Source of the DNA: CAVQGM01 sp963712065
Lineage (GTDB): Bacteria; Actinomycetota; Acidimicrobiia; Acidimicrobiales; Acidimicrobilacustridaceae
Direction of reading: 5' to 3'
Assembly (NCBI GenBank): GCA_963712065.1
Contig: CAVQGM010000001.1
Coordinates: 1,364,001-1,428,000, forward strand
Length of the DNA: 64,000 bases
Part shown: positions 1-7,755 of the stretch, piece by piece
Layout of the letters: the number at the start of each line of letters is the position of its first letter
Numbering within the stretch: the stretch's first letter is position 1
The notes under the pieces: model-generated
Database searches by the model: none
Told to the model about the DNA's origin: nothing
Seen by the model: only the letters and a program-made list of their open reading frames with translations
Translations under genes and position numbers: made by a program

Positions 1-999
1 GTGTCCGAGCGCCTCGACGAGATCGACGCGCGCGCCATCAACGCGATCCCGATCGGGGTCGACGCGCAAGGCGTGCCGGTCGAGGCACGCGCCGGGCGGT
101 ACGGCCCGTACCTCTCCAGGGGCGAGGACCGGGCCAGCATCCCCGACGACCTGCCCCCCGACGAGCTCACCATCGAGAAGGCCATCGAGCTGCTCGAGGC
201 GCCGAAGGGCGACCGGGTGGTCGGCGCCGATCCGGTCACCGGACTGCCCGTCTACGCCAAGGCCGGGCGCTTCGGCCCCTACGTGCAGCTCGGCGAGCTC
301 GAGGAGGGCGCGAAGGCCAAGCCCACCACGGCGTCGCTGTTCAAGACGATGGACGTCGACACCGTCACCCTCGACCAGGCGCTGCAGCTGCTCTCGCTGC
401 CGCGCACCGTCGGCGCCGACCCGGACAGCGGCGAGGCCATCACCGCCCAGAACGGTCGGTACGGGCCCTACCTCAAGAAGGGCAACGACAGCCGCAGCCT
501 CGACGCGGAGGAGCAGATCTTCACCGTCACCCTCGACGACGCGCTGCGCATCTTCGCCCAACCCAAGTTGCGTCGCGGCCAGGTCGCCAAACCGCCGCTG
601 CGGGAGCTCGGCGCCGACCCCGCCACGGGCCTGGCCATGGTCCTGAAGGACGGCCGTTTCGGTCCGTACGTCACCGACGGTGAGACCAACGCGTCGCTGC
701 GCAAGGGCGATGCGGTCGAGACCATCACGGTCGAGCGGGCGTCGGAGCTGCTCGCCGACCGCCGCGCCGCCGGACCGGCCAAGAAGCGCGGCCGCAAGTC
801 GGCCGCCAAGAAGACGACCAAGAAGGCCACCAAGAAGGCCGCCGAGAAGACGGCCAAGAAGGCCACCAAGAAGGCCGCCGAGAAGACGGCCAAGAAGGCC
901 GCCAAGAAGACGACGAAGGCGGCGGCCAAGAAGGCAGCGGGGAAGGCGGCCGCCGACCCGTCGCCCGAGCAGGCCGACGGGGGTCGGCCCGAGGCGTAG
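1..999 (+). CDS. topA: DNA topoisomerase I, C-terminal part (5' truncated by window)
   Basis: Only the C-terminal 332 residues of a type IA DNA topoisomerase are present; the Toprim and catalytic tyrosine domains lie upstream of the window. Four topoisomerase C-terminal repeats are visible, each built on a GR(Y/F)GPY core near residues 32-37, 88-93, 151-156 and 217-222. These bind DNA and help strand passage. They are followed by a Lys/Ala tail (about residues 260-315, AKKATKK and AEKTAKK units), as in mycobacterial and streptomycete TopA, where the basic tail raises processivity. The tail is encoded by short direct repeats around 800-910. The reading frame runs open from base 1 to the TAG at 997-999. 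Confidence 0.93.
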   Translation: MSERLDEIDARAINAIPIGVDAQGVPVEARAGRYGPYLSRGEDRASIPDDLPPDELTIEKAIELLEAPKGDRVVGADPVTGLPVYAKAGRFGPYVQLGELEEGAKAKPTTASLFKTMDVDTVTLDQALQLLSLPRTVGADPDSGEAITAQNGRYGPYLKKGNDSRSLDAEEQIFTVTLDDALRIFAQPKLRRGQVAKPPLRELGADPATGLAMVLKDGRFGPYVTDGETNASLRKGDAVETITVERASELLADRRAAGPAKKRGRKSAAKKTTKKATKKAAEKTAKKATKKAAEKTAKKAAKKTTKAAAKKAAGKAAADPSPEQADGGRPEA

Positions 1000-1135
1000 C
1001 CGCCACCGCGGCGGGCGAGCGGGCCCTCCGCCCGTCACCGGGGTGGCAAGCTCCCGCACGGTCGCCTCGTCGATCGGCGGCTCGTCCCGAGCCGCTCCCA
1101 CCCCCCGGTCCTCGGGGTGGGACGGGCTGCGCCTC

Positions 1136-1141
1136 TAACGT
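1136..1141 (+). promoter_or_regulatory. -10 box of leaderless MFS gene
   Basis: TAACGT ends 8 nt before GTG at 1150; no Shine-Dalgarno sequence lies between them. Confidence 0.5.
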
Positions 1142-1149
1142 TGCTCGCC

Positions 1150-2679
1150 GTGGCCGTCCTGCGTCCGGATCCGAACGAGGAGGAGCTGCCCGAACCGGGC
1201 GGCCTCCTCGCCGATCCCGAGCCGGCTCCGACCGCCGACCTCTACCCGGAGGCGCCCAACGACCGACCGGGCTGGCACGTCCGTCTGTTCGGCAGCCATG
1301 AGTTCTTCCGCCTCTGGCTCGTGCAGGTCGTCTCCGCCACCGGGGACTGGCTCGGGTTCTCGGCGATCATCCTGCTCGCCACCCGGGTCGGCGACCAGGG
1401 CGGGGCGGGCGCCATCTCGCTGGTGATGGCAGCCCGCATCGTGCCCGGCTTCTTCTTCGCTCCGCTCGCCGGTGTCCTCGTCGACCGCTGGGACCGCAAG
1501 CGGGTCATGATCGCCTGCGACGTCGGCCGTGCGGGGGTGATCGCCACGCTCCCGTTCGTCGACAACCTCCTCGGGCTGGTGGTGGCCTCGCTCGTGCTGG
1601 AGGTGTTCACCCTCCTGTGGACCCCCGCCAAGGACGCCACCGTGCCGCGCCTCGTGCCCCAGGACCACCTCACCACCGCCAACTCGCTCTCGCTCGCCGC
1701 CGCCTACGGCACGTTCCCCTTCGCCTCGCTGCTGTTCGCCCTGCTCGCCGGGGTGAGCACGGTCCTGTCCGACATCGACGCGCTCTCGTTCCTGCAGCTC
1801 GACCAGATGTCGCTGGCGTTCTACGTCGACGTGGTGACGTTCCTCTTCGCCGCGTTCATGATCAGCACGCTCCCGTTCCCCCCCCGTGAGCGCGAGCGCG
1901 AGCCGCGTCGACGTCGCGGGCGGCGCGTCGATGCCAGCGCCACCCTGCGAGAGCTCAAGGAGGGGTGGCACTACATCTTCCTGAACCCGACGGTTCGGGC
2001 GGTCAACGTGGGCCTGGCCACCGGGCTCATCGGGGGCGGCATGCTCATCCCCCTCGGTGCGGTGTTCAGCACCGAGGTGCTCGACGCCGGCGCGGCCGGC
2101 TACGGCCTGTTCACCACCGCCCTCGGGTTCGGTGTCGCCGCCGGCGTGCTGGCGGTGTCGACCCTCCAGCGCCGTCTCCCCAAGGCGGCCGTGTTCACGG
2201 CCTCGCTGTTCGCCGCGGGCATCTCGCTGTTCCTGGCGGCGTCGACGTCGTCGCTCGGCCCGGCCACGGTCTTCGTGTTCGTGATGGGCATGTCGGTCGG
2301 CCCGGTCTACGTCCTCGGCTTCGTGCTGTTGCAGGAGGAGACCGACGACGAGCTCCGGGGACGGGTGTTCGGCTCGCTCAACACCCTGGTGCGGCTGTGC
2401 GTGCTCATCTCCATGGTCGCCGGACCGCTGATCGCCGCCGCCCTCGGCCAGGTGGCCGACTCGCTGACCGGCGGCGCGATCGAGATCGGCTCGTTGACCA
2501 TCGAGATCCCCGGCGTCCGCCTGGCGCTGTGGCTGGGCGCGCTGATCATCGTCGTCGCCGGCTTCCTGACCCGGCACTCCGTGCGCAGTGGTGCACGCGA
2601 CCTCGCCGCCAGGGTCTCCGAGCACCCGACCCGTCGCCGCGACCCGCAGCGAAGCGACGGGTCGGGCGGGCAACCGTGA
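1150..2679 (+). CDS. MFS family exporter
   Basis: A 509-residue major facilitator superfamily permease. After an acidic, proline-rich N-terminus of about 40 residues come about 12 hydrophobic segments with a long basic central loop (about residues 245-270, RERERE and RRRRGRR), the typical 6+6 arrangement. The loop 2-3 motif is seen as DRWDRKR (about residue 118). The overall type resembles EntS-like drug or siderophore exporters, but the substrate cannot be read from sequence. GTG at 1150 is chosen because a TAACGT box sits just upstream; the frame is open back to 1117. The stop overlaps the start of tmk by 4 bp, so the two are likely cotranscribed. Confidence 0.85.
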   Translation: MAVLRPDPNEEELPEPGGLLADPEPAPTADLYPEAPNDRPGWHVRLFGSHEFFRLWLVQVVSATGDWLGFSAIILLATRVGDQGGAGAISLVMAARIVPGFFFAPLAGVLVDRWDRKRVMIACDVGRAGVIATLPFVDNLLGLVVASLVLEVFTLLWTPAKDATVPRLVPQDHLTTANSLSLAAAYGTFPFASLLFALLAGVSTVLSDIDALSFLQLDQMSLAFYVDVVTFLFAAFMISTLPFPPREREREPRRRRGRRVDASATLRELKEGWHYIFLNPTVRAVNVGLATGLIGGGMLIPLGAVFSTEVLDAGAAGYGLFTTALGFGVAAGVLAVSTLQRRLPKAAVFTASLFAAGISLFLAASTSSLGPATVFVFVMGMSVGPVYVLGFVLLQEETDDELRGRVFGSLNTLVRLCVLISMVAGPLIAAALGQVADSLTGGAIEIGSLTIEIPGVRLALWLGALIIVVAGFLTRHSVRSGARDLAARVSEHPTRRRDPQRSDGSGGQP

Positions 2680-3305
2680 CCGACCGAGGGGGGACCGGCG
2701 CCGGACGGTTCATCGCGCTCGAGGGGGGCGAGGGCTGCGGGAAGTCGACCCAGGCGGCGAGGCTGGCGGCCGCGCTCGACGCCGTGCTCACCCGCGAGCC
2801 GGGCGGCACGGCCATCGGCCGTCAGGTGCGGGCCCTGCTGCTCGACCCGGCCACCGAGGGGCTCGCGGCCCGAGCCGAGGCCCTGCTCATGGCGGCCGAC
2901 CGGGCCCAGCACGTGGAGGAGGTGGTCCGTCCCGCCCTCGCCGACGGGCGACATGTGGTCACCGACCGCTATGCCGCCTCCTCCCTCGCCTACCAGGGGT
3001 ACGGCCGGGGACTCCCGGTCGAGGAGGTGGCCCGGTTGTCGACGTGGGCGAGCGGGGGTCTGTGGCCGGATCTGACCGTGCTGCTCGACGTGTCCTCCGA
3101 CGTGGCCGCCGCCCGCCTCGGCGCCGATCGTGACCGGTTCGAGCGCGAGGGCGACGGCTTCCACGGTCGCGTCCGTGACGGCTTCCTGGCCCTCGCCGCC
3201 GCAGACTCCGCTCGGTGGGTGGTGCTCGACGGCGCCGCGCCGGTCGACGAGGTGGCCGTGGCCGTAGCCGCCGCCGTGCGCCAGCGGCTACAACTCGAGG
3301 TGTGA
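2676..3305 (+). CDS. tmk: Thymidylate kinase
   Basis: dTMP kinase, 209 residues, makes dTDP for DNA synthesis. The P-loop GGEGCGKST lies near residues 17-25, and the DR(Y) nucleotide-binding motif is in VTDRYAASSLAYQGYGRGL (about residues 91-109). The length is normal for bacterial Tmk. The GTG start overlaps the stop of the MFS gene (GTGA), and the tmk stop overlaps the holB start the same way, giving translational coupling. The tmk-holB pair is a common bacterial arrangement linking dTTP supply with replication. Confidence 0.95.
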   Translation: MTDRGGTGAGRFIALEGGEGCGKSTQAARLAAALDAVLTREPGGTAIGRQVRALLLDPATEGLAARAEALLMAADRAQHVEEVVRPALADGRHVVTDRYAASSLAYQGYGRGLPVEEVARLSTWASGGLWPDLTVLLDVSSDVAAARLGADRDRFEREGDGFHGRVRDGFLALAAADSARWVVLDGAAPVDEVAVAVAAAVRQRLQLEV

Positions 3306-4387
3306 GCACCACCGCCTCGCCGCCGGACATCGACCCCTGGTCGACCGTGGTGGGCCAACCGCGTGCCGTCGCCGAGTTGCAGGCGGCGGCCGTCGCTCCC
3401 GTGCACGCCTACCTCCTCGTCGGGCCCCGCGGGTCGGGCAAGCGGGCCCTGGCCCGGGCGTTCGCCGCCGCCCTCCTCGCCGAGGGGCGACCCGATCCCG
3501 ATCGTCACGTCGCCCTGGCCCTGGCCGAGGAGCACCCCGACCTCACCGTGGTCGAGCGGGCGGGTGCGTCGATCAGCGCCGAGCAGGCCGACCGCATCGT
3601 GGATCGGGCCAGCCGCACGCCGGTGGAAGGCCACCGCAAGGTGCTCGTGCTCGACGAGTTCCACCTCGTGGCGCCGAACGTCGGGCCGAAGCTCCTCAAG
3701 ACCATCGAGGAGCCGCCGGCCGGCACCGTGTTCGTCGTGCTGGCCGACGAGGTCACCCCCGACCTCGTCACCATCGCCTCTCGGTGCGTGCGCATCACCC
3801 TCGGGCCGGTCCCCCGCGACGACGTCGTGGCCGCGCTCGTCGCCGACGGGGTCGACCCATCGGTGGCCGACGAGGCGGCCGACGCCTCGGCGGGCGACCT
3901 CGGGCGGGCCCGGGTGCTGGCCACCGACGAGCGGCTGGCCCTGCGCCGCCAGACGTGGTTCGAGGTGCCCGACCGCCTCGACGGCACTGGCGCGGCGGCG
4001 GCCGTGGCCGTCGACGAGCTGCTCGGCCTGATCGACGACGCGCTCGCCCCCCTGCGCGCCACCCACGAGCGGGAGCTGGCCGAGCTGGAGGAGCGGGTGG
4101 CCCAGACCGGTGAGCGGGGCAGCGGACGGCGCGAGCTCGTCGAGCGGCACAAGCGCGAGGAGCGCCGCTACCGCACCGACGAGCTGCGCTTCGGTCTGCT
4201 CACCCTGGCCCGTCGCTCCCGTGACGAGCTCACGATCGCCGCCCGACCGGGCGCCGAGGTGGAGGCCCTCGCCGCCATCCAGCGCACGTCCGAGGGCCTC
4301 GTTCGGAACCCCACCGAGCGCCTGCAGCTGCAGGCCCTGTTCCTCACCCTCGGCTCGCTCGGCGAGCACCCGACGCGCGCCCACTGA
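3302..4387 (+). CDS. holB: DNA polymerase III delta' subunit
   Basis: Clamp-loader delta' subunit, 361 residues, an AAA+ protein. The P-loop is degenerate (GPRGSGKR, with Arg where Ser/Thr is needed), as expected for a non-hydrolysing delta'. The SRC motif of the family is present in IASRCVRI. The four-cysteine zinc module found in many delta'/gamma subunits is absent: the stretch after the P-loop has no cysteine. The C-terminal half is rich in charged helices (EERVAQTGERGSGRRELVERHKREERRYR). The start GTG overlaps the tmk stop by 4 bp. Confidence 0.88.
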   Translation: MSTTASPPDIDPWSTVVGQPRAVAELQAAAVAPVHAYLLVGPRGSGKRALARAFAAALLAEGRPDPDRHVALALAEEHPDLTVVERAGASISAEQADRIVDRASRTPVEGHRKVLVLDEFHLVAPNVGPKLLKTIEEPPAGTVFVVLADEVTPDLVTIASRCVRITLGPVPRDDVVAALVADGVDPSVADEAADASAGDLGRARVLATDERLALRRQTWFEVPDRLDGTGAAAAVAVDELLGLIDDALAPLRATHERELAELEERVAQTGERGSGRRELVERHKREERRYRTDELRFGLLTLARRSRDELTIAARPGAEVEALAAIQRTSEGLVRNPTERLQLQALFLTLGSLGEHPTRAH

Positions 4388-4421
4388 GCGCGAGCCCGAC
4401 GGCCGAATCCCGTGACTTCGT

Positions 4422-4521
4422 GTGCGTATCGATCCACTCGTGACGTGGGTGGCCACGCATCCGTCGCGGGCGCCGTCATCGTCTGCGTAACGGGCCACAC
4501 GAGATGCGGCCCGATACGCAC
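4422..4521. repeat. Long-range interrupted inverted repeat between holB and tRNA-Thr
   Basis: GTGCGTATCG (4422-4431) is the exact inverse of CGATACGCAC (4512-4521). Inside it CTCGTG (4437-4442) matches CACGAG (4498-4503). A transcript could fold into a roughly 100-nt hairpin. The rest of the 211-bp interval before the tRNA shows no convincing ORF. Confidence 0.45.
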
Positions 4522-4560
4522 GGGTCGGGATCGCCTTGGGGTCGGATCCCCGGTGGCCGC

Positions 4561-4566
4561 TATGCT
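4561..4566 (+). promoter_or_regulatory. Probable -10 box for tRNA-Thr(CGT)
   Basis: TATGCT lies 32 nt before the mature tRNA 5' end. A weak TTGGGG at 4536-4541 could be the -35, but the 19-bp spacing is long. Confidence 0.4.
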
Positions 4567-4598
4567 CGCCGTTCGCCCCGCCTCTGGGTGGTGGCCCC

Positions 4599-4671
4599 GC
4601 CCGGGTAGCTCAGTCGGCAGAGCGGCTCACTCGTAATGAGCAGGTCAAGGGTTCGATTCCCTTCTCGGGCT
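4599..4671 (+). tRNA. tRNA-Thr (anticodon CGT)
   Basis: Full cloverleaf read by eye. Acceptor strand GCCCGGG (4599-4605) pairs with CTCGGGC (4664-4670) with one G-U. Anticodon stem GCTCA/TGAGC flanks loop CTCGTAA with anticodon CGT at 4632-4634 (reads ACG). T-arm is AAGGG/CCCTT with loop TTCGATT. Discriminator is T4671. CCA is not encoded. Confidence 0.95.
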
Positions 4672-4698
4672 CCCGCTGAACGCACCACCGCGTGCATC

Positions 4699-4704
4699 TA
4701 GCCT
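4699..4704 (+). promoter_or_regulatory. -10 box of leaderless PhyH gene
   Basis: TAGCCT ends 6 nt before GTG 4711, so the predicted transcript would begin at the start codon. Confidence 0.55.
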
Positions 4705-4710
4705 CGGATC

Positions 4711-5556
4711 GTGGCCGATGCTCCCGCGCTCCATCCGTGGAACCGTGCGTTCTCCTGGCGATCGCCGGCGCCGCCCTACCGCCGCCTGACCGATGACGAG
4801 GCCGCGCAGTTCGATCGCGACGGCTACCTCGTGTTCGGCGACCTCCTCACCGCCGACGAGGTCGCCGAGGTGGTGCACGACCTCGACGCCGCGGATGCCC
4901 GCGTCGACGAGCTCCTCGCCACCCAGCCCGACGAGCGGCTGATGATCGCCGAGCGCGGGGCCATCACCTTCGCCCCCCACGTGGTCGTCACCTCCGAGGT
5001 CGCCCGGCGGCTGAGCCGCCATCCGGCGATCATCGACCTCTGCCACGACCTGGTCGGCCCCGACGTGCGCCTCTACTGGGACCAAGCCGTCTACAAGAAG
5101 CGGGAGAAGCCCCGCCGGTTCCCGTGGCACCAGGACAACGGGTACACCTTCGTCGAGCCCCAGCAGTACCTCACGGTCTGGATCGCCCTCACCGATGCCA
5201 CGATCGACAACGGGTGCCCCTGGGTGGCGCCGGGCCGGCACCGCCTCGGCACCCTCGAGCACCGGTGGGTCGACCCGCTCGGTTGGGAGTGCCTCACCGA
5301 CGTCCCCGATGCGGTGCCGGCCGAGGCCGCCGCCGGGGGAGCGGTCGTGTTCTCGTCGCTGACCCCCCACCTGACCGGTCCCAACACGACCGACGCGGTG
5401 CGCAAGGCCTACATCCTCCAGTACGCCCCCGACGGAGCGACGATCCTGCAGGGCGCCGCCGGCGGTGACGAGCCGTCCGCCGCGAGCGCCGCCGCCGACC
5501 CGTCCCGCCAGTACCTCGTGTTGCGCGACGGGGAAGCGGTCACGACCGGCGGGTAG
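4711..5556 (+). CDS. Phytanoyl-CoA dioxygenase (PhyH) family protein
   Basis: A 281-residue Fe(II)/2-oxoglutarate-dependent oxygenase of the PhyH family. The iron-binding HxD is in FPWHQDNGYTF (about residues 137-147), and the distal histidine is in SSLTPHLTGPN (about residues 215-225), followed by an arginine suited to 2-oxoglutarate binding. The substrate is unknown; PhyH proteins hydroxylate acyl-CoAs, small metabolites or antibiotics. The gene stands alone between tRNA-Thr and sigR. Its TAG stop forms part of the sigR -10 box. Confidence 0.85.
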   Translation: MADAPALHPWNRAFSWRSPAPPYRRLTDDEAAQFDRDGYLVFGDLLTADEVAEVVHDLDAADARVDELLATQPDERLMIAERGAITFAPHVVVTSEVARRLSRHPAIIDLCHDLVGPDVRLYWDQAVYKKREKPRRFPWHQDNGYTFVEPQQYLTVWIALTDATIDNGCPWVAPGRHRLGTLEHRWVDPLGWECLTDVPDAVPAEAAAGGAVVFSSLTPHLTGPNTTDAVRKAYILQYAPDGATILQGAAGGDEPSAASAAADPSRQYLVLRDGEAVTTGG

Positions 5557-5559
5557 GGT
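5554..5559 (+). promoter_or_regulatory. -10 box of leaderless sigR, overlapping the PhyH stop codon
   Basis: TAGGGT; its TAG is the stop of the PhyH gene. It ends 6 nt before ATG 5566. Confidence 0.55.
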
Positions 5560-5565
5560 GCGCCC

Positions 5566-6201
5566 ATGGCCGACCAGGCGACCTTCGCCGACCAGGCGAT
5601 GGAGTTCATGCCTGCGCTGTACGCGGCGGCCATGCGCATGACCCGGAAACCGGCCGACGCCGAGGACCTGGTCCAGGAGACGTACCTGAAGGCCTACCGG
5701 GGGTTCGGTGGGTTCCAGGAGGGCACCAACCTCAAGGCCTGGCTCTACCGGATCCTCACCAACACCTACATCAACCAGTACCGGGCCAAGAAGCGCCGTC
5801 CCGACGAGACCGACCTCGACGAGGTCGAGGACCTCTACCTCTACCGGCGTCTCGGCGGCCTCGAGGCCGCCCAGGCCGGCCGCAGCGCCGAGGACGAGCT
5901 CATGGACTACTTCACCGACAGCGAGGTGAAGGACGCCATCGAGGCCCTGCCCGAGCAGTTCCGCATGGCCGTCCTGCTCGCCGACGTGGAGGGCTTCTCC
6001 TACAAGGAGATCGCCGAGATCCTCGACATCCCGATCGGCACCGTGATGAGTCGGCTGCATCGGGGAAGAAAGGCGCTGCAGAAGCAGTTGTACGAGTTCG
6101 CCACCGAACGGGGCTTGACCGGACGGGGCGAATCGAACGACGGCTCCGCGGCGCGTGAGCGCGTCGCCGCCGAGCAGGCGAGCACCAGGACCCATGGCTG
6201 A
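5566..6201 (+). CDS. sigR: ECF RNA polymerase sigma factor, SigR/SigH type
   Basis: A 211-residue group IV sigma factor. Region 2 spans about residues 10-80 (AEDLVQETYLKAYRGF, NLKAWLYRILTNTYINQYR) and region 4 about residues 125-180, with helix-turn-helix SYKEIAEILDIPIGTVMSRLHRGRK. The match is closest to the actinobacterial SigR/SigH family that controls the thiol-oxidative stress response. The next gene, overlapping by 8 bp, encodes a zinc anti-sigma factor, which is the defining partner of SigR. The start is set by the TAGGGT box 6 nt upstream. Whether SigR reads its own promoter cannot be told, as the box looks like a housekeeping -10. Confidence 0.93.
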   Translation: MADQATFADQAMEFMPALYAAAMRMTRKPADAEDLVQETYLKAYRGFGGFQEGTNLKAWLYRILTNTYINQYRAKKRRPDETDLDEVEDLYLYRRLGGLEAAQAGRSAEDELMDYFTDSEVKDAIEALPEQFRMAVLLADVEGFSYKEIAEILDIPIGTVMSRLHRGRKALQKQLYEFATERGLTGRGESNDGSAARERVAAEQASTRTHG

Positions 6202-6481
6202 CCACGATCACGAGCACGACCACGACGCCGTCGACTGCGAGCAGGTGCTCGCCGAGTTGTACACGTTCCTCGACGGGGAGCTCACGGTCGAGCGTCGGAG
6301 TCGCATCCAGGTCCACCTCGACGACTGCAACCCCTGCCTCGAGGTGTTCGACTTCGAGGCCGAGCTACGCCAAGTGGTCCGGTCCCGCTGCACCGAGGAG
6401 GTCCCCTTCGACCTCCGGGTCCGGGTCGAGCAGCAGATCCAGGCCCTCGCCCGGCAGAGCGACCTCGACGCCCAGGCCTGA
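6194..6481 (+). CDS. rsrA: Zinc-binding anti-sigma factor, RsrA type
   Basis: A 95-residue anti-sigma factor of the ZAS family, mycothiol-system type. The zinc/redox motif H-x3-C-x2-C is in VHLDDCNPCLEV (about residues 41-52), with another Cys upstream (VDCEQ) and one downstream (RSRCTEE). Oxidation of these cysteines would release SigR. The N-terminus is unusually His/Asp-rich (DHDHEHDHD), a possible extra metal site. The ATG at 6194 overlaps the last 8 bp of sigR. Confidence 0.92.
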   Translation: MADHDHEHDHDAVDCEQVLAELYTFLDGELTVERRSRIQVHLDDCNPCLEVFDFEAELRQVVRSRCTEEVPFDLRVRVEQQIQALARQSDLDAQA

Positions 6482-6534
6482 CAGCTGGGTGCACGGCCCC
6501 CCCGGGCGAAGTGGGGCCGCCGCTGCTCCGCCCC

Positions 6535-6540
6535 TAAGAT
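6535..6540 (+). promoter_or_regulatory. -10 box of the leaderless 41-codon gene
   Basis: TAAGAT ends exactly 6 nt before ATG 6547. Confidence 0.5.
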
Positions 6541-6546
6541 GCGCCC

Positions 6547-6672
6547 ATGCTCGCCGTCGTCTGGCACTTCTGGATCGCCGTTGCGCTCGTGATGCCCGTG
6601 ATCCTGGCCATCATCGCCATCCTCATCGGGTACGTCTACAAGGTCGTGATGCCGCGCTACCCGCGGCGGTGA
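6547..6672 (+). CDS. Small single-pass membrane protein, 41 residues
   Basis: A short ORF with one strong hydrophobic segment (WIAVALVMPVILAIIAILIG, residues 9-28) and a basic C-terminus (MPRYPRR), so the C-terminus probably faces the cytoplasm. Support for it being real: an ideal TAAGAT box 6 nt before the ATG, GC-rich third codon positions, and a stop 4 nt before the downstream metalloprotease start, as in an operon. No family is recognised and the function is unknown. Confidence 0.6.
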   Translation: MLAVVWHFWIAVALVMPVILAIIAILIGYVYKVVMPRYPRR

Positions 6673-6676
6673 TCCC

Positions 6677-7747
6677 GTGGCCGCCGCCGTCGACTGGACG
6701 ATCGCCGAGAAGGTCGCGGCGCGCGTCGCCGGCCGAGAGCCCTTCGCCGAGAGCTACCACTACGACTCGCTCGAGCCCGACTTCGCCGAGCTGACCGCGA
6801 TCGCCGAGCAACTCGTCGCCGACGAGACCGGCCTGCGGTCCCTCGCCGGCCCGGCCCGGGCCCGGGTCACCGACCGTCCCGGCTGGATCCACGCCAACGT
6901 CTCGTCGTTCCAGCGCCTCCTGCGACCGCTCACCGACAAGTTCGAGGAGCGGCTCGACGGCCGGCCGCTGAGCGCCGTCACCCGGGCGGTGGCCGGTGTC
7001 GAGATCGGCGCCGTGCTCGGGTGGATGTCGACCCGGGTGCTCGGCCAGTACGACCTGCTCATCATCGAGGAGGAGGCTCCCCAGGAGCAGGACATCGTCT
7101 ACTACGTGGGCCCGAACGTCCTCGCCCTCGAGAAGCTCTACGCCTTCCCGCCCCGCGAGTTCCGGCTCTGGCTCGCGCTCCACGAGGTCACCCACCGGGC
7201 GCAGTTCACCGGTGTTCCCTGGATGCGTGAGCACTTCCTCGGGCTGGTCGAGTCGATGCTCAACGCCGTCGACCCCGACCCCCAGCGCTTGGCCGATGCC
7301 CTCGGCCGTGCGGCCGAGTCGTTCCGGTCGGGCAAGAACCCGTTGGCCGACGGTGGTGTCGCCGCCTTGGTGGCCACCGACGAGCAGCGAGCCGTGCTCG
7401 AGCAGGTGAGTGGCCTCATGAGCCTGCTCGAGGGTCACGGCGACGTCACCATGGACCGCGCCGGGGCCGGGCGCATCCCGAGTGCCGAGCGCTTCAGCCG
7501 CGTGCTCCGTCAACGGCGTCAGTCCGCGCAGGGGCTCGCTCGCCTGCTGCAGCAGCTCATCGGGCTCGAGGCCAAGCTGGCGCAGTACGAAGCCGGCGAA
7601 CGGTTCATCGAGGCCGTCGAGGGGGAGGGGGGAACCGCCCTCCTCGATCGGGCGTGGGACGATCCCGCCAACGTGCCCTCCATGGCCGAGATCCGCGATC
7701 CCGAGCAGTGGATCTCCCGGGTCCGCCCCGCCGCCCTGGCCAGTTGA
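6677..7747 (+). CDS. Zinc-dependent metalloprotease, DUF2342 / F420-biosynthesis-associated family
   Basis: A 356-residue predicted zincin. The HExxH motif is in LHEVTHRAQF (about residues 167-176). The family (DUF2342) is nearly always encoded directly upstream of tilS and hpt in Actinobacteria, as here. It has been called coenzyme F420 biosynthesis-associated, but its substrate is not established. There is no signal peptide, so it is cytoplasmic. The GTG start lies 4 nt after the stop of the small membrane gene, and the stop region overlaps a possible TTG start of tilS. Confidence 0.85.
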   Translation: MAAAVDWTIAEKVAARVAGREPFAESYHYDSLEPDFAELTAIAEQLVADETGLRSLAGPARARVTDRPGWIHANVSSFQRLLRPLTDKFEERLDGRPLSAVTRAVAGVEIGAVLGWMSTRVLGQYDLLIIEEEAPQEQDIVYYVGPNVLALEKLYAFPPREFRLWLALHEVTHRAQFTGVPWMREHFLGLVESMLNAVDPDPQRLADALGRAAESFRSGKNPLADGGVAALVATDEQRAVLEQVSGLMSLLEGHGDVTMDRAGAGRIPSAERFSRVLRQRRQSAQGLARLLQQLIGLEAKLAQYEAGERFIEAVEGEGGTALLDRAWDDPANVPSMAEIRDPEQWISRVRPAALAS

Positions 7748-7755
7748 CGCGCGCG

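Noticed and set aside
4412..4636. 74-codon ORF crossing the tRNA-Thr gene
   Set aside because: Overlaps the tRNA and its promoter; no independent support.
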